Assembly (NCBI GenBank): GCA_948788915.1
Contig: CAQFOZ010000020.1
Span: 1 to 40,349 of the forward strand
Source: an uncultured Muribaculaceae bacterium
GTDB lineage: Bacteria; Bacteroidota; Bacteroidia; Bacteroidales; Muribaculaceae
Direction: 5' to 3'
Length of the DNA stretch: 40,349 nucleotides
The notes beneath the pieces are model-generated. The model made no database searches. It was not told the origin of the DNA and saw only the letters and a program-made list of their open reading frames with translations. The position numbers and the translations under genes are program-made. This document shows positions 25,452-33,882 of this stretch, piece by piece (within the stretch, counting starts at the first letter, position 1; the number at the start of each line of letters is the position of its first letter).

Positions 25452-26573
25452 TTATTTTTTAAATGAATTTACTGCATTGATAACGCAATGCACCTCTTCA
25501 TCAGTCATCACCGGAGAGATTGGCAGAGACAGCTCGTTTCTGTGTATTTTGTCCGTAATTTCCAAAGATGAGGGCAATTTGAGCATATTTTTGTTTTCAT
25601 AGCACTTCTGACGATACGGAGGCACAGGATAATGTATGATTGTCTGTACACCATTTTTTTCAAGATGATTTTTCAACTCATCCCTATCATCGCACATCAC
25701 GGGATACACATGGTACACACAGCTCTCCCCCATTTTCGCAAACGCATCAGGAAGTCTTATCATTTTGTTTTTAATCCCTCTCTGATACATTGCCGCAATC
25801 TCTCTTCGTCTGGTATTGTCTTGATCAAGACGCGGCAGTTTCTCCCTCAGCACCGCCGCCTGTAATTCATCCAACCTTGAATTTTTACCCAACGAATCAA
25901 AGATATATTTCTCGCCCGATCCATAATTTCCAAGCCGTCTCACCATCGCAGCCAATGATTTGTCGTTAGTTGTGACCATACCTCCGTCACCCAATGCCCC
26001 TAAATTCTTTCCGGGATAAAAACTGTTTCCGGCTGCGTCACCAAGCGCGCCTGTGCGCTTGTCGGCAAATCTGCACCCATGGGCCTGCGCATTATCTTCA
26101 ATCAGCTTAAGGCCATGTTTTTTACAGAAAATATCTATTTCCGGTGTATAGGCGCAACAACCATACAGATGCACTACCATGACAGCAACTGTACGGGAGG
26201 TCAACGCATTTTTTATACCGGCTATGTCGATCTGATAATTATCCTTTCCCGGTTCGACAAGCACTGGTGTGAGACCGGCTTCCGTTACTGCAAGAATAGA
26301 TGCAATGTAGGTATTTGCAGGAACTATTATTTCATCCCCCTTACGAAACACACCAAGCTCTATATAAGCCTTTAATATCAAAATCAATGCATCAAGACCA
26401 TTCCCGCATCCTACCGCATATTTGGTTCCTATGTATTCTGAATATTCTTTTTCAAACAACCTGTTCTGCTCCCCTTGCAAATACCATCCTGAATTGACCA
26501 CATCTGAAACCGCTTTCGAAAGTCCCGGTTCAAAAGACTCGTTAATTTTCTGCAAATCAAGAAATTTTACCAT
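25452..26573 (-). CDS. DegT/DnrJ/EryC1 aminotransferase, FdtB-like (dTDP-sugar C-3 transaminase)
   Basis: This 373-residue PLP enzyme has GCGNGLDALILILKAY, EIIVPANTYIASILAV, LIEDNAQAHGCRF (cofactor Asp) and SFYPGKNLGALGDGG with the Schiff-base Lys189. FLDLQKIN at the start and PVPPYRQKCYENK near the end are typical of C-3 aminotransferases that make dTDP-3-amino-3,6-dideoxyhexoses (FdtB/QdtB). The partner upstream is a sugar 3,4-ketoisomerase of the FdtA/QdtA type, which strengthens the call. The product would feed a surface polysaccharide. No glycosyltransferases are adjacent. Confidence 0.9.
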   Translation of the reverse strand: MVKFLDLQKINESFEPGLSKAVSDVVNSGWYLQGEQNRLFEKEYSEYIGTKYAVGCGNGLDALILILKAYIELGVFRKGDEIIVPANTYIASILAVTEAGLTPVLVEPGKDNYQIDIAGIKNALTSRTVAVMVVHLYGCCAYTPEIDIFCKKHGLKLIEDNAQAHGCRFADKRTGALGDAAGNSFYPGKNLGALGDGGMVTTNDKSLAAMVRRLGNYGSGEKYIFDSLGKNSRLDELQAAVLREKLPRLDQDNTRRREIAAMYQRGIKNKMIRLPDAFAKMGESCVYHVYPVMCDDRDELKNHLEKNGVQTIIHYPVPPYRQKCYENKNMLKLPSSLEITDKIHRNELSLPISPVMTDEEVHCVINAVNSFKK

Positions 26574-26583
26574 CTTTTTAACT

Positions 26584-26997
26584 TTATTTCTTCTTAAGCG
26601 AACGTTTATATTTCAGAAACTCTCTATAATTTCTGATGTAATCTTCTTCATGATATAAATCAGATGCCAGAACAAGCGCAACCGCACCTGAAGAGAAATC
26701 AACAAGATGAGACCATGTGCCCGGTTTAAGCAAAAGACCTTCGTACGGTTTGTTCAACAGCACTGATTCTTTTGTCTCCCCGTCATCAATATTGACGGTG
26801 AAACTCCCGCTGACAGCTATTATAAACTGGTATAGAGAATAGTGGGCATGTCCCGCGCGACTTTCACCTCCGGGAACATCATATATAAAAAACGCACGCT
26901 TCATGTCAAATGGAATATGTATTCCATTTTCCACTACAGAAAGATTTCCTCTGCGATCGAGATGACGCGGCAAAGATATTATTTCATAATCCATCAT
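26584..26997 (-). CDS. Sugar 3,4-ketoisomerase, WxcM-like cupin (FdtA/QdtA type)
   Basis: This 137-residue cupin contains RHLDRRGNLSVVENG, FFIYDVPGGESRAGHAHYSL with the catalytic histidines, YQFIIAVSGSFTVNIDDG, GLLLKPGTWSHLVDFSSGA and YHEEDYIRNYREF, a near-complete match to the dTDP-4-keto-6-deoxyglucose 3,4-ketoisomerase family. It moves the keto group from C-4 to C-3 so that the adjacent aminotransferase can add an amino group. It ends 10 bases before that gene. Start codons at 26997 and 26994 (two adjacent ATGs) cannot be told apart. Confidence 0.92.
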   Translation of the reverse strand: MMDYEIISLPRHLDRRGNLSVVENGIHIPFDMKRAFFIYDVPGGESRAGHAHYSLYQFIIAVSGSFTVNIDDGETKESVLLNKPYEGLLLKPGTWSHLVDFSSGAVALVLASDLYHEEDYIRNYREFLKYKRSLKKK

Positions 26998-27372
26998 TCA
27001 TGTAAAAAGTTAATCGACACAAAAGTTTATTACAAGAATCAAAATCAATCTATTCTCATCCCAATCATATCGATTTTATCCATTCGGGGTATATACTTTT
27101 TAATAAAACGGAATTATAAATACTTTTAGTACTCTACAACGGTCAAGAGTGCCTGAACAGATATTTATTAATATATGTTATAACAATAAGAGCAATCAAG
27201 AAGTTGATTAATGGTAAGTAAGTATTCAAATTTAAACGATAGTAAGTGTTTTTTAATCTTTTATACTCACTTATTTATAAATATAAGCGTACCATTTACA
27301 CACCGCAATTAAACCATTTGCTTTAATTTCAATCATAATAATAAATTTATTCACCATTTAAGCTCAAGAGAT
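26998..27372. other. Intergenic region between the ketoisomerase and the histidine-rich gene
   Basis: This A+T-rich divergent region shows no gene. It holds TAAGTATTCAAATTTAA at 27219-27235, a motif that recurs near 36443 and 38541, and a nearby AGTAAGTGTT at 27240-27249. The promoter for the downstream gene is listed separately. Confidence 0.4.
27317..27349 (+). promoter_or_regulatory. Likely promoter of the histidine-rich protein gene
   Basis: TTTG (27317-27320) and TAAATTTA (27342-27349) are separated by 21 bases. The -7 box differs from TAnnTTTG only in its last base. The leader before the ATG at 27373 would be about 17 bases. Confidence 0.4.
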
Positions 27373-27897
27373 ATGAAAAAGGTCATTTCACTTCTTCTCC
27401 TCTCTCTCGTTTTGTCAGCCGGATCATTCTCTGTATCCGCAAAAGATAAGCATCATGATCATCACAAAGATTCTAAGCACCGTTATGAATACTACAAAGA
27501 TCATGACCATGGTCACAAATATCATCACATGAAAGATTACGCCAAAGATATGCGTAAACTTGAAAAAGAAAGATACAAGAGATATAACAAGTATCACAAA
27601 GACCGCGATAAATACTATAAAAGGCAGCATAAGTTCTACAGGCACTACCATAGCGATCGTGTTCGCGATTTTTGGGGAATGGTTTACCACGCGGCCGGAG
27701 GTGCGCACAATGTAAATGTGTGGCAAATTTCAGATGACTGCTACATGGTTCGCTACTACAGAAACGGCCGAATGTATATACGTACACTGAATCCATATAC
27801 TTCTATATACGGAGCACCTTCTCTTGTAAGCAATAGCTGGAACCCCAACCCGTTGTGGATGCTTTTGCCGAGAGTAAATATCAATATTGATCTCTAA
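27373..27897 (+). CDS. Exported histidine-, lysine- and tyrosine-rich protein
   Basis: This 174-residue protein has a clean signal peptide (MKKVISLLLLSLVLSAGSFS, cleavage likely after Ala23). Residues 24-102 are extremely rich in His, Lys, Tyr and Asp (KDKHHDHHKDSKHRYEYYKD and similar), with about 14 histidines. A more ordinary globular segment follows: VNVWQISDDCYMVRYYRNGR and MYIRTLNPYTSIYGAP. The His/Asp clusters suggest binding of Zn, Ni or Cu in the periplasm. The C-terminal segment resembles small periplasmic domains of unknown function. The gene is alone, with its own promoter and terminator. I do not recognise a named family. Confidence 0.8.
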   Translation: MKKVISLLLLSLVLSAGSFSVSAKDKHHDHHKDSKHRYEYYKDHDHGHKYHHMKDYAKDMRKLEKERYKRYNKYHKDRDKYYKRQHKFYRHYHSDRVRDFWGMVYHAAGGAHNVNVWQISDDCYMVRYYRNGRMYIRTLNPYTSIYGAPSLVSNSWNPNPLWMLLPRVNINIDL

Positions 27898-27913
27898 GAA
27901 ACTTAAATATATT

Positions 27914-27951
27914 ATAAGTCCGGCTCCTTGAGATACAGGAGCTGGACTTAT
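27914..27951 (+). terminator. Intrinsic terminator after the histidine-rich gene
   Basis: ATAAGTCCGGCTCCT (27914-27928) pairs with AGGAGCTGGACTTAT (27937-27951), with one G-T wobble and an 8-base loop. ATTTATC follows. It sits between convergent genes and may serve both. Confidence 0.65.
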
Positions 27952-27993
27952 ATTTATCATGAATACGACTTATTAGCGGCCAACAATTATTAT

Positions 27994-28419
27994 CTACAAT
28001 GCGGCGTGTCCTGCATTTGCAATTCTATTGTGGAGAAGTTCAACACATTCAAGCACAAGATCATTGCAAGGACGTATTTCTTTATTTATTTGCCGGCTTT
28101 TCAGATCTGCACAACGCAAGTATCCATTATTGCTTTCTGAAAATTTAACAATCAGATTACGGGCATCCGTAGCCACTTTCGCCTTCTCTTTTGGTGAAGC
28201 AGGATGAAGAAATCCTTCTACAATAGCCATTGCTGTAGCGGCTCCGCAAATCTCACGTGTACCGGCTATTCCGGTGCCTAATCCGTTTGTAACGGACAAC
28301 GCTGTTTCTTCAGGCAAACCTGTTACATCATCAAAACTCATTAACACGGCAGTAGCACAACTACACCCCGCAGCCCGCAACTCAAGAGCCCGTAATTTCC
28401 TTTCTTCAAGAGATTTCAT
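27994..28419 (-). CDS. C_GCAxxG_C_C family putative redox protein
   Basis: This 141-residue protein contains LRAAGCSCATAVLMSF, GLGTGIAGTREICGAATAMA, YLRCADL and RPCNDLVLECVELL. The spacing of these cysteines matches the C_GCAxxG_C_C family, small cytoplasmic proteins thought to be redox-active or metal-binding, common in anaerobes. The exact reaction is unknown. It follows the short hypothetical gene by 28 bases on the same strand and may be in the same transcript. It ends against the terminator of the histidine-rich gene. Confidence 0.85.
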   Translation of the reverse strand: MKSLEERKLRALELRAAGCSCATAVLMSFDDVTGLPEETALSVTNGLGTGIAGTREICGAATAMAIVEGFLHPASPKEKAKVATDARNLIVKFSESNNGYLRCADLKSRQINKEIRPCNDLVLECVELLHNRIANAGHAAL

Positions 28420-28447
28420 AATTTAGAAGTTAAATAAAGTGGTAAAA

Positions 28448-28720
28448 TTAATGACCATATAAATAGATGACAGATTCAGCCTGGTCTATTAATATATCGG
28501 CATCAGTCTGCAATGTTGATGCCGTCTCGTTTTCATAAGCCAAAATTTCATACGAAGAGACCTTAAGACAATATGTCCCATCCGGAATATTGCGTATCAT
28601 ACCTGCAATGTCAGATGTACACTCAAATTTTAGAACAGAGAGCGGGAAATGCTTGGAAATCTTGTCCCTGTCTGTTATTCTAATTTTCCCTGACAACAAT
28701 GATATCTGCTCCATCGACAT
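28448..28720 (-). CDS. Hypothetical protein, 90 residues
   Basis: I do not recognise this protein. It begins MSMEQISLLSGKIRITDRDK and ends SVIYLYGH. It has alternating strand-like segments (PLSVLKFECT, GTYCLKVSSYEILAYENE), one short helix-like stretch, and no signal peptide or membrane segment. It lies 39 bases after the DUF4296 gene and 28 bases before the C_GCAxxG_C_C gene, all on one strand, which supports a real gene. An internal start at the third codon is possible. Confidence 0.6.
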   Translation of the reverse strand: MSMEQISLLSGKIRITDRDKISKHFPLSVLKFECTSDIAGMIRNIPDGTYCLKVSSYEILAYENETASTLQTDADILIDQAESVIYLYGH

Positions 28721-28759
28721 AATAGTTTACGGTCTCGGATGCTTTCCAATAAACAGTTT

Positions 28760-29599
28760 CTAACGCTGTTCTTCTTCTATTCGTGCCAGAATTTCATCAT
28801 CCCTGTCAATTGAATCAATCTCTGTCTTTTTCACAACACGACGGGGAACACTAAGCTTACGATGAGAATATATACGATAATAAGAAGTGCTGTCAAACGG
28901 CAATCGTGACAAATACACAGAATCAATCCACAATGTCTCCCGTCCTCTGGGATTTATCCTCAACGCTCCGAACACTCTTTTCACTCTTCGCGCAGTATCC
29001 GTCTGCAAACTGAGATCTACTTTATTCTGTCCGGTCATTGGCTGATAGGAGTACATGGAATTGCCATCCTCGTATTCTACACCCATCATTACGTTTCCGT
29101 CCGGCAAATTAATGAACTTCATCTTCCAGCTGATCCTGTCACCGGGCAATAACTCGGATGGTTTTATTGAAAAGACAAGATTATCAGAAGATGATAACGA
29201 ATTCATGGCAAAATGTCTTGAATACGGCCACATATCTGCAACCGCTTCTTCCTCAATAACCGTACCCACTACCTTCTTCTGCCTAAGTGTAAGTTCTTCA
29301 TCTACTTTATAGCACAATTTCTGATAGTCGTCTATATTCCTGCCATACCAGGTCATGGTGGAATCAAACTCCGCTTTTGTCAAATGATGCTTGTCGAGAA
29401 CATACTGTAATGCCCCAAGCCTGTCTTTTTCATCGTAGTCCCCTTGATCACATGTCAGGAAATAACCTTCTGCAACCTCCAGATCTGCCATCAGCTGTAT
29501 CATCTCACTGTCAGACAATACACCTTTGGGCCGACGGTCGCACCCTGCCGGAACAAGGATACTGACCATCAAGGATAATATAAAGGCTATCCGTTTCAC
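28760..29599 (-). CDS. DUF4296 domain lipoprotein
   Basis: This 279-residue protein starts MKRIAFILSLMVSILVPAGC, a lipoprotein signal with acylated Cys20. LSDSEMIQLMADLEVAEGYF and FDSTMTWYGRNIDDYQKLCY are the DUF4296 core, found across Bacteroidetes next to lspA. The remaining about 150 residues are predicted beta-rich. The function is unknown; it is an envelope protein. It overlaps the end of lspA by four bases (ATGA), so the two are translationally coupled, and as a lipoprotein it is a substrate of the enzyme encoded just upstream. Confidence 0.85.
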   Translation of the reverse strand: MKRIAFILSLMVSILVPAGCDRRPKGVLSDSEMIQLMADLEVAEGYFLTCDQGDYDEKDRLGALQYVLDKHHLTKAEFDSTMTWYGRNIDDYQKLCYKVDEELTLRQKKVVGTVIEEEAVADMWPYSRHFAMNSLSSSDNLVFSIKPSELLPGDRISWKMKFINLPDGNVMMGVEYEDGNSMYSYQPMTGQNKVDLSLQTDTARRVKRVFGALRINPRGRETLWIDSVYLSRLPFDSTSYYRIYSHRKLSVPRRVVKKTEIDSIDRDDEILARIEEEQR

Positions 29600-30303
29600 T
29601 TCTCCGCCCCTTTTTCCTTATTATCGTCAATCTTCTTCGATCCTAATATCTGAAATGCCAGTGATGCATCTTTAGAATAGAAGATAAGAAGTAAGAACAC
29701 ACCTACACATATGGAAGAATCGGCAATATTGAATATGTAGGCAAAAAATTCATAATAAGTACCCCCTATTCCGGGAATCCATTCAGGCCAGAAAAAATCA
29801 TAAAACGGGAAATACAGCATATCCACCACTCTACCTTCAAACCATCCGGAATAGCCGCCCCCTTCGGGGAAAAGTGTGGCAATCTCCGGAGGCATCGGAT
29901 TGTTGAAAATCACACCGTAAAAGACACAGTCGAATATATTTCCCGCAGCTCCGGCCGTAATCAAAGCGACACATGCCACGAAGCCTTTTCGTAACTCCCT
30001 TATATCCTTTATCTTTATGATAAACCATATAAAAAGAGCCACCGCTACTATTCTGCCTATGGTAAGGACGAGCTTGTTCCACAGTTCAAGCCCGAATGCC
30101 ATTCCGTTATTCTCTATAAACTTAAGATGGAACCATGGCAAAATCTCCTGGTCCTCCCCAAAATAGAAACTGGTCTTGATCCATATTTTGAGTGCCTGGT
30201 CAGCTACGATTACCAATGCTATTATACACACTGCAAGCCATCCGGCAGAAATACCGGATGATTTGCGTAAAGGTGTGTTTGTCTGTATCGGATCCGACGT
30301 CAT
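29596..30303 (-). CDS. lspA: Lipoprotein signal peptidase (signal peptidase II)
   Basis: This 235-residue membrane protease has FIENNGMAFGLELWNK, GAAGNIFDCVFYG (catalytic Asp125), GRVVDMLYFPFYDF and YIFNIADSSICVGV (catalytic Asp195). It cleaves lipoprotein signal peptides after diacylglycerol attachment. It is longer than E. coli LspA (164 residues) because of an insert of about 30-45 residues between the second half motifs, usual for Bacteroidetes. Its start overlaps the ileS stop by four bases. Confidence 0.95.
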   Translation of the reverse strand: MTSDPIQTNTPLRKSSGISAGWLAVCIIALVIVADQALKIWIKTSFYFGEDQEILPWFHLKFIENNGMAFGLELWNKLVLTIGRIVAVALFIWFIIKIKDIRELRKGFVACVALITAGAAGNIFDCVFYGVIFNNPMPPEIATLFPEGGGYSGWFEGRVVDMLYFPFYDFFWPEWIPGIGGTYYEFFAYIFNIADSSICVGVFLLLIFYSKDASLAFQILGSKKIDDNKEKGAEK

Positions 30304-33300
30304 TTGCGCGTTACTTTTGCAAATACTTTATCTCCTTCTATCTCAAGCTCTGCAACATCATCTCCAGGTTCAAGAGGAGCCACTGTTATACCATCGGCAA
30401 GAACCTGTGCACATATATAATCGCGATATGCTCCCAATGCAGCATCAACTAACGGAGATGGACTAAGAATAACATTCACCTTGTCTGTTATCTCAAAATC
30501 GGCTGATTTACGCAGGTTCTGCACTCGGTTAATAATCTCTCTGGCAAGACCCTCGTTCCTAAGATCTTCCGTAACAGTCACATCAAGAGCCACGGTAATG
30601 TTACCTTCATTGGATACAAGCCAGCCCGGCACATCTTCCGGAATAACCTCAACGTCCTCAAGAGTGACAACCGGAGCTTCGGGAAGCTCTGAGAATGTAA
30701 ATTGGGCATTTCTTTCCAGTTCGGCAATATCCTTCTGGCTCATCTCTGTAATTGCCTTGCCAAGAGCCTTCATGATCTTGCCATATTTGGGTCCTAATTT
30801 CTTAAAGTCCGCCTTGACCCTTTTTACAAGGCCGCTCTGCTCATTATCTACAATTTTGAGTTCCTTGACATTAACCTCGTCAAGAACTATTTCTTGTATC
30901 GCTTCTATGTCCTCGCGTTGTTTTTTGTCCACAACAGGTATAAGCAAAGTCTGAAGTGGCTGACGCACCTTAAGATTCACCTTACGGCGGAGGGCAAGCA
31001 CATTGGAGGTAATATTCTGTGCCAATTCCATACGTTTCTCAAGTTCTTTGTCAATCACAGACTCATCCGCTTCAGGGAAATCACTAAGATGGACAGATAC
31101 AAACTCTTCTCCGGACACAGGTGCCTCAAGATCGGCATATAGTCGGTCGCTATAAAATGGAGCAAACGGAGCCATCAGCTGTGCTATTGTCTTCAAACAT
31201 GCGTACAGCGTCTGATAAGCTGACAGTTTGTCATCATTCATTTCCCCTGCCCAGAAACGCTTGCGGTTAAGACGCACATACCAGTTACTGAGGTTGTCGT
31301 TTACAAACGACTCTATGGCACGGGCTGCCTTTGTTGGCTCATAATCATCCAGAGATGCAACCACATCTTTTATTAGAGAGTTCAGCAACGATAGTATCCA
31401 GCGGTCAATCTCCGGACGCTGTGACATCGGTACCTGAGCGGAGGCAGGATCAAAACCGTCGACATTTGCATACAGCGCGAAAAACTTGTATGTGTTGTAA
31501 AGTGTTGAGAACAGCTTGCGGCTGACTTCACCCACACCCTCTTCGTCATACTTCAGATTATCCCATGGCGATGAGTTGGAAATCATATACCATCTTACCG
31601 GATCACTTCCGAATTTCTCGATGTTTGCAAACGGATCAACTGCGTTGCCAAGACGCTTAGACATCTTATTACCGTTCTTATCGAGCACAAGACCGTTGGA
31701 AATCACAGCTTTATAAGCCACCGAATCAAATACCATTCCTGCAATCGCATGAAGTGTAAAGAACCAGCCACGTGTCTGGTCAACACCCTCTGCAATAAAG
31801 TCTGCCGGATATACCTCTTTGGAGTCGAGCAATTCCTTGTTTTCAAACGGATAGTGTATCTGTGCATAAGGCATTGCCCCCGAATCAAACCACACATCAA
31901 TAAGGTCCGTTTCACGTTTCATAGGTTTTCCGGACTCAGACACCAATATAATATCATCCACATATGGACGATGGATATCTATCTTATCGTAATTTTCCGC
32001 GCTATATTCCTTGGGGACGAAACCCTTGGCTGTAAATGGATTCTCATTCATCACACCGGCTTCAACAGCTTTGTCTATCTCCGCACACAGTTCATCATAA
32101 GATCCGATACATATCTCCTCTTTACCATCGTCTGTTCGCCATATAGGCAACGGTGTACCCCAATAGCGGCTTCTTGAGAGATTCCAGTCCTGAACATTTT
32201 CAAGCCATTTTCCGAAACGTCCCGTGCCGGTGGATGCCGGTTTCCATTTTATTGTATTGTTGAGGGCTATTAGTCGCTCTCGCGCCTGCGGGGTACGGAT
32301 AAACCAGCTGTCAAGCGGATAATAGATCACCGGTTTGTCAGTACGCCAGCAGTGAGGGTAATTATGGGTATGCTTTTCCGTTTTGAATGCCTTGCCGGAC
32401 ATTTTCATCTCCATGCACAAACGCACATTGAGATCCTCCTCTGCAGAAGCCGCGGCTTCGTCATATTTCCCGTTTACTGTAAACTTAGGGTCATATGCAT
32501 TCTTTACAAACTCTCCGGCATGGGCTCTATACAACTTAACATCCACACATTTCTCAACAAACTCCGGAGCAAGATCCTCAATTAAATAAAACTTACCTTG
32601 AAGATCTACCATAGGGCGGGTCTCCCCTTTCACCGTTATCATAAAGAGAGACGGAATATCCGCTGCTTTTGCAACTTTGGCATCGTCAGCACCGAATGTC
32701 GGTGCGATATGCACGATACCGGTACCGTCATCAATAGTCACATAATCACCGCCAATCACACGGAATGCAGCATCCTCAATCTCCACAAATGAATCATTGC
32801 CTACATGGAATGTATTTTCAGGATGGGACTCTGCATATTTCTTTACAAAATCTGCGGAATATTCATTAAGCTTTTCTGTTGGCTTGACCCATGGCATAAG
32901 TTGCTCATAATGCATTCCGATAAGCTCTTCACCGGTATAGGATCCTACAATCTTATATGGCAAAATTTTATCTCCATGTTTGTAATTCTCAAGAGGAACA
33001 TTCGCTCCGTCTTTCTTGAAATATGCTTTTACCAACTCTTTAGCCAAAACAACCGTAACAGGCTCATCGGTATATGGATTATATGTCTGTACGGCAACAT
33101 ATGTAAATTTGGGGCCTACACAAAGTGCCGTGTTTGAAGGCAGAGTCCATGGAGTTGTAGTCCACGCGAGGAAACACGGACGTCCCCATCCGGACATCTC
33201 CGGCTTGGGATCACGGATCGTGAAAAGCACTGTTGCTGTAAGATCCTTCACATCTCTGTAACACCCGGGCTGATTAAGTTCGTGTGAACTCAGGCCTGTC

Positions 33301-33866
33301 CCTGCAGCAGGAGAATACGGCTGTATCGTATATCCCTTATAAAGATAACCTTTGTTATATAGCTGTTTAAGCAACCACCACACAGACTCGATGTATCTGT
33401 TGTCATATGTAATATAAGGATTCTCAAGATCTACCCAATAACCCATCTTATGAGTCAGATCTGTCCATTCCCGGGTATATTTCATCACCTCCTTGCGACA
33501 TGCCGCGTTGTAGTCGTCCACAGAGATTTTTGTACCTATGTCTTCTTTGGTTATACCGAGATTTTTCTCAACACCAAGTTCAACGGGCAGCCCGTGTGTG
33601 TCCCATCCGGCTTTTCTCTTTACATGAAATCCCTGCATGGTCTTATACCTGCAGATTATATCTTTGAGTGTCCTGCCCATTACATGGTGAATACCGGGCA
33701 TACCATTCGCGGATGGCGGACCCTCATAGAAAACAAATGTCGGGCAACCCTCACGCTCCTTCATGCTGGATTCAAACAGCGAGTGCTCATCCCATATCTT
33801 TAGAATCTCTTTATTTATATCAGATAAATTCAGCTGTTTGCTGTATTCCTTAAAATTCTTCTTCAT
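30300..33866 (-). CDS. ileS: Isoleucyl-tRNA synthetase
   Basis: This 1188-residue class I synthetase has the HIGH-type motif in GMPGIHHVMGRTLKDI (near residue 60), WDTHGLPVELGVEKNLG, an editing domain with TTTPWTLPSNTALCVG, and GNKMSKRLGNAVDPF as the KMSKS loop. An anticodon-binding domain and a long C-terminal extension follow. The large size and the lack of an obvious C-terminal CxxC zinc site mark the long, eukaryote-like IleS branch, which is associated with lower sensitivity to mupirocin; the sensitivity here is not known. It charges tRNA-Ile and is the first gene of ileS-lspA-DUF4296. Confidence 0.97.
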   Translation of the reverse strand: MKKNFKEYSKQLNLSDINKEILKIWDEHSLFESSMKEREGCPTFVFYEGPPSANGMPGIHHVMGRTLKDIICRYKTMQGFHVKRKAGWDTHGLPVELGVEKNLGITKEDIGTKISVDDYNAACRKEVMKYTREWTDLTHKMGYWVDLENPYITYDNRYIESVWWLLKQLYNKGYLYKGYTIQPYSPAAGTGLSSHELNQPGCYRDVKDLTATVLFTIRDPKPEMSGWGRPCFLAWTTTPWTLPSNTALCVGPKFTYVAVQTYNPYTDEPVTVVLAKELVKAYFKKDGANVPLENYKHGDKILPYKIVGSYTGEELIGMHYEQLMPWVKPTEKLNEYSADFVKKYAESHPENTFHVGNDSFVEIEDAAFRVIGGDYVTIDDGTGIVHIAPTFGADDAKVAKAADIPSLFMITVKGETRPMVDLQGKFYLIEDLAPEFVEKCVDVKLYRAHAGEFVKNAYDPKFTVNGKYDEAAASAEEDLNVRLCMEMKMSGKAFKTEKHTHNYPHCWRTDKPVIYYPLDSWFIRTPQARERLIALNNTIKWKPASTGTGRFGKWLENVQDWNLSRSRYWGTPLPIWRTDDGKEEICIGSYDELCAEIDKAVEAGVMNENPFTAKGFVPKEYSAENYDKIDIHRPYVDDIILVSESGKPMKRETDLIDVWFDSGAMPYAQIHYPFENKELLDSKEVYPADFIAEGVDQTRGWFFTLHAIAGMVFDSVAYKAVISNGLVLDKNGNKMSKRLGNAVDPFANIEKFGSDPVRWYMISNSSPWDNLKYDEEGVGEVSRKLFSTLYNTYKFFALYANVDGFDPASAQVPMSQRPEIDRWILSLLNSLIKDVVASLDDYEPTKAARAIESFVNDNLSNWYVRLNRKRFWAGEMNDDKLSAYQTLYACLKTIAQLMAPFAPFYSDRLYADLEAPVSGEEFVSVHLSDFPEADESVIDKELEKRMELAQNITSNVLALRRKVNLKVRQPLQTLLIPVVDKKQREDIEAIQEIVLDEVNVKELKIVDNEQSGLVKRVKADFKKLGPKYGKIMKALGKAITEMSQKDIAELERNAQFTFSELPEAPVVTLEDVEVIPEDVPGWLVSNEGNITVALDVTVTEDLRNEGLAREIINRVQNLRKSADFEITDKVNVILSPSPLVDAALGAYRDYICAQVLADGITVAPLEPGDDVAELEIEGDKVFAKVTRK

Positions 33867-33882
33867 AATATTGCGTATTGCT

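Noticed and set aside
27424..27796. Open frames opposite the histidine-rich gene
   Set aside because: They arise from the low-complexity CAT/AAA-rich codons of the real gene and lack any domain pattern.
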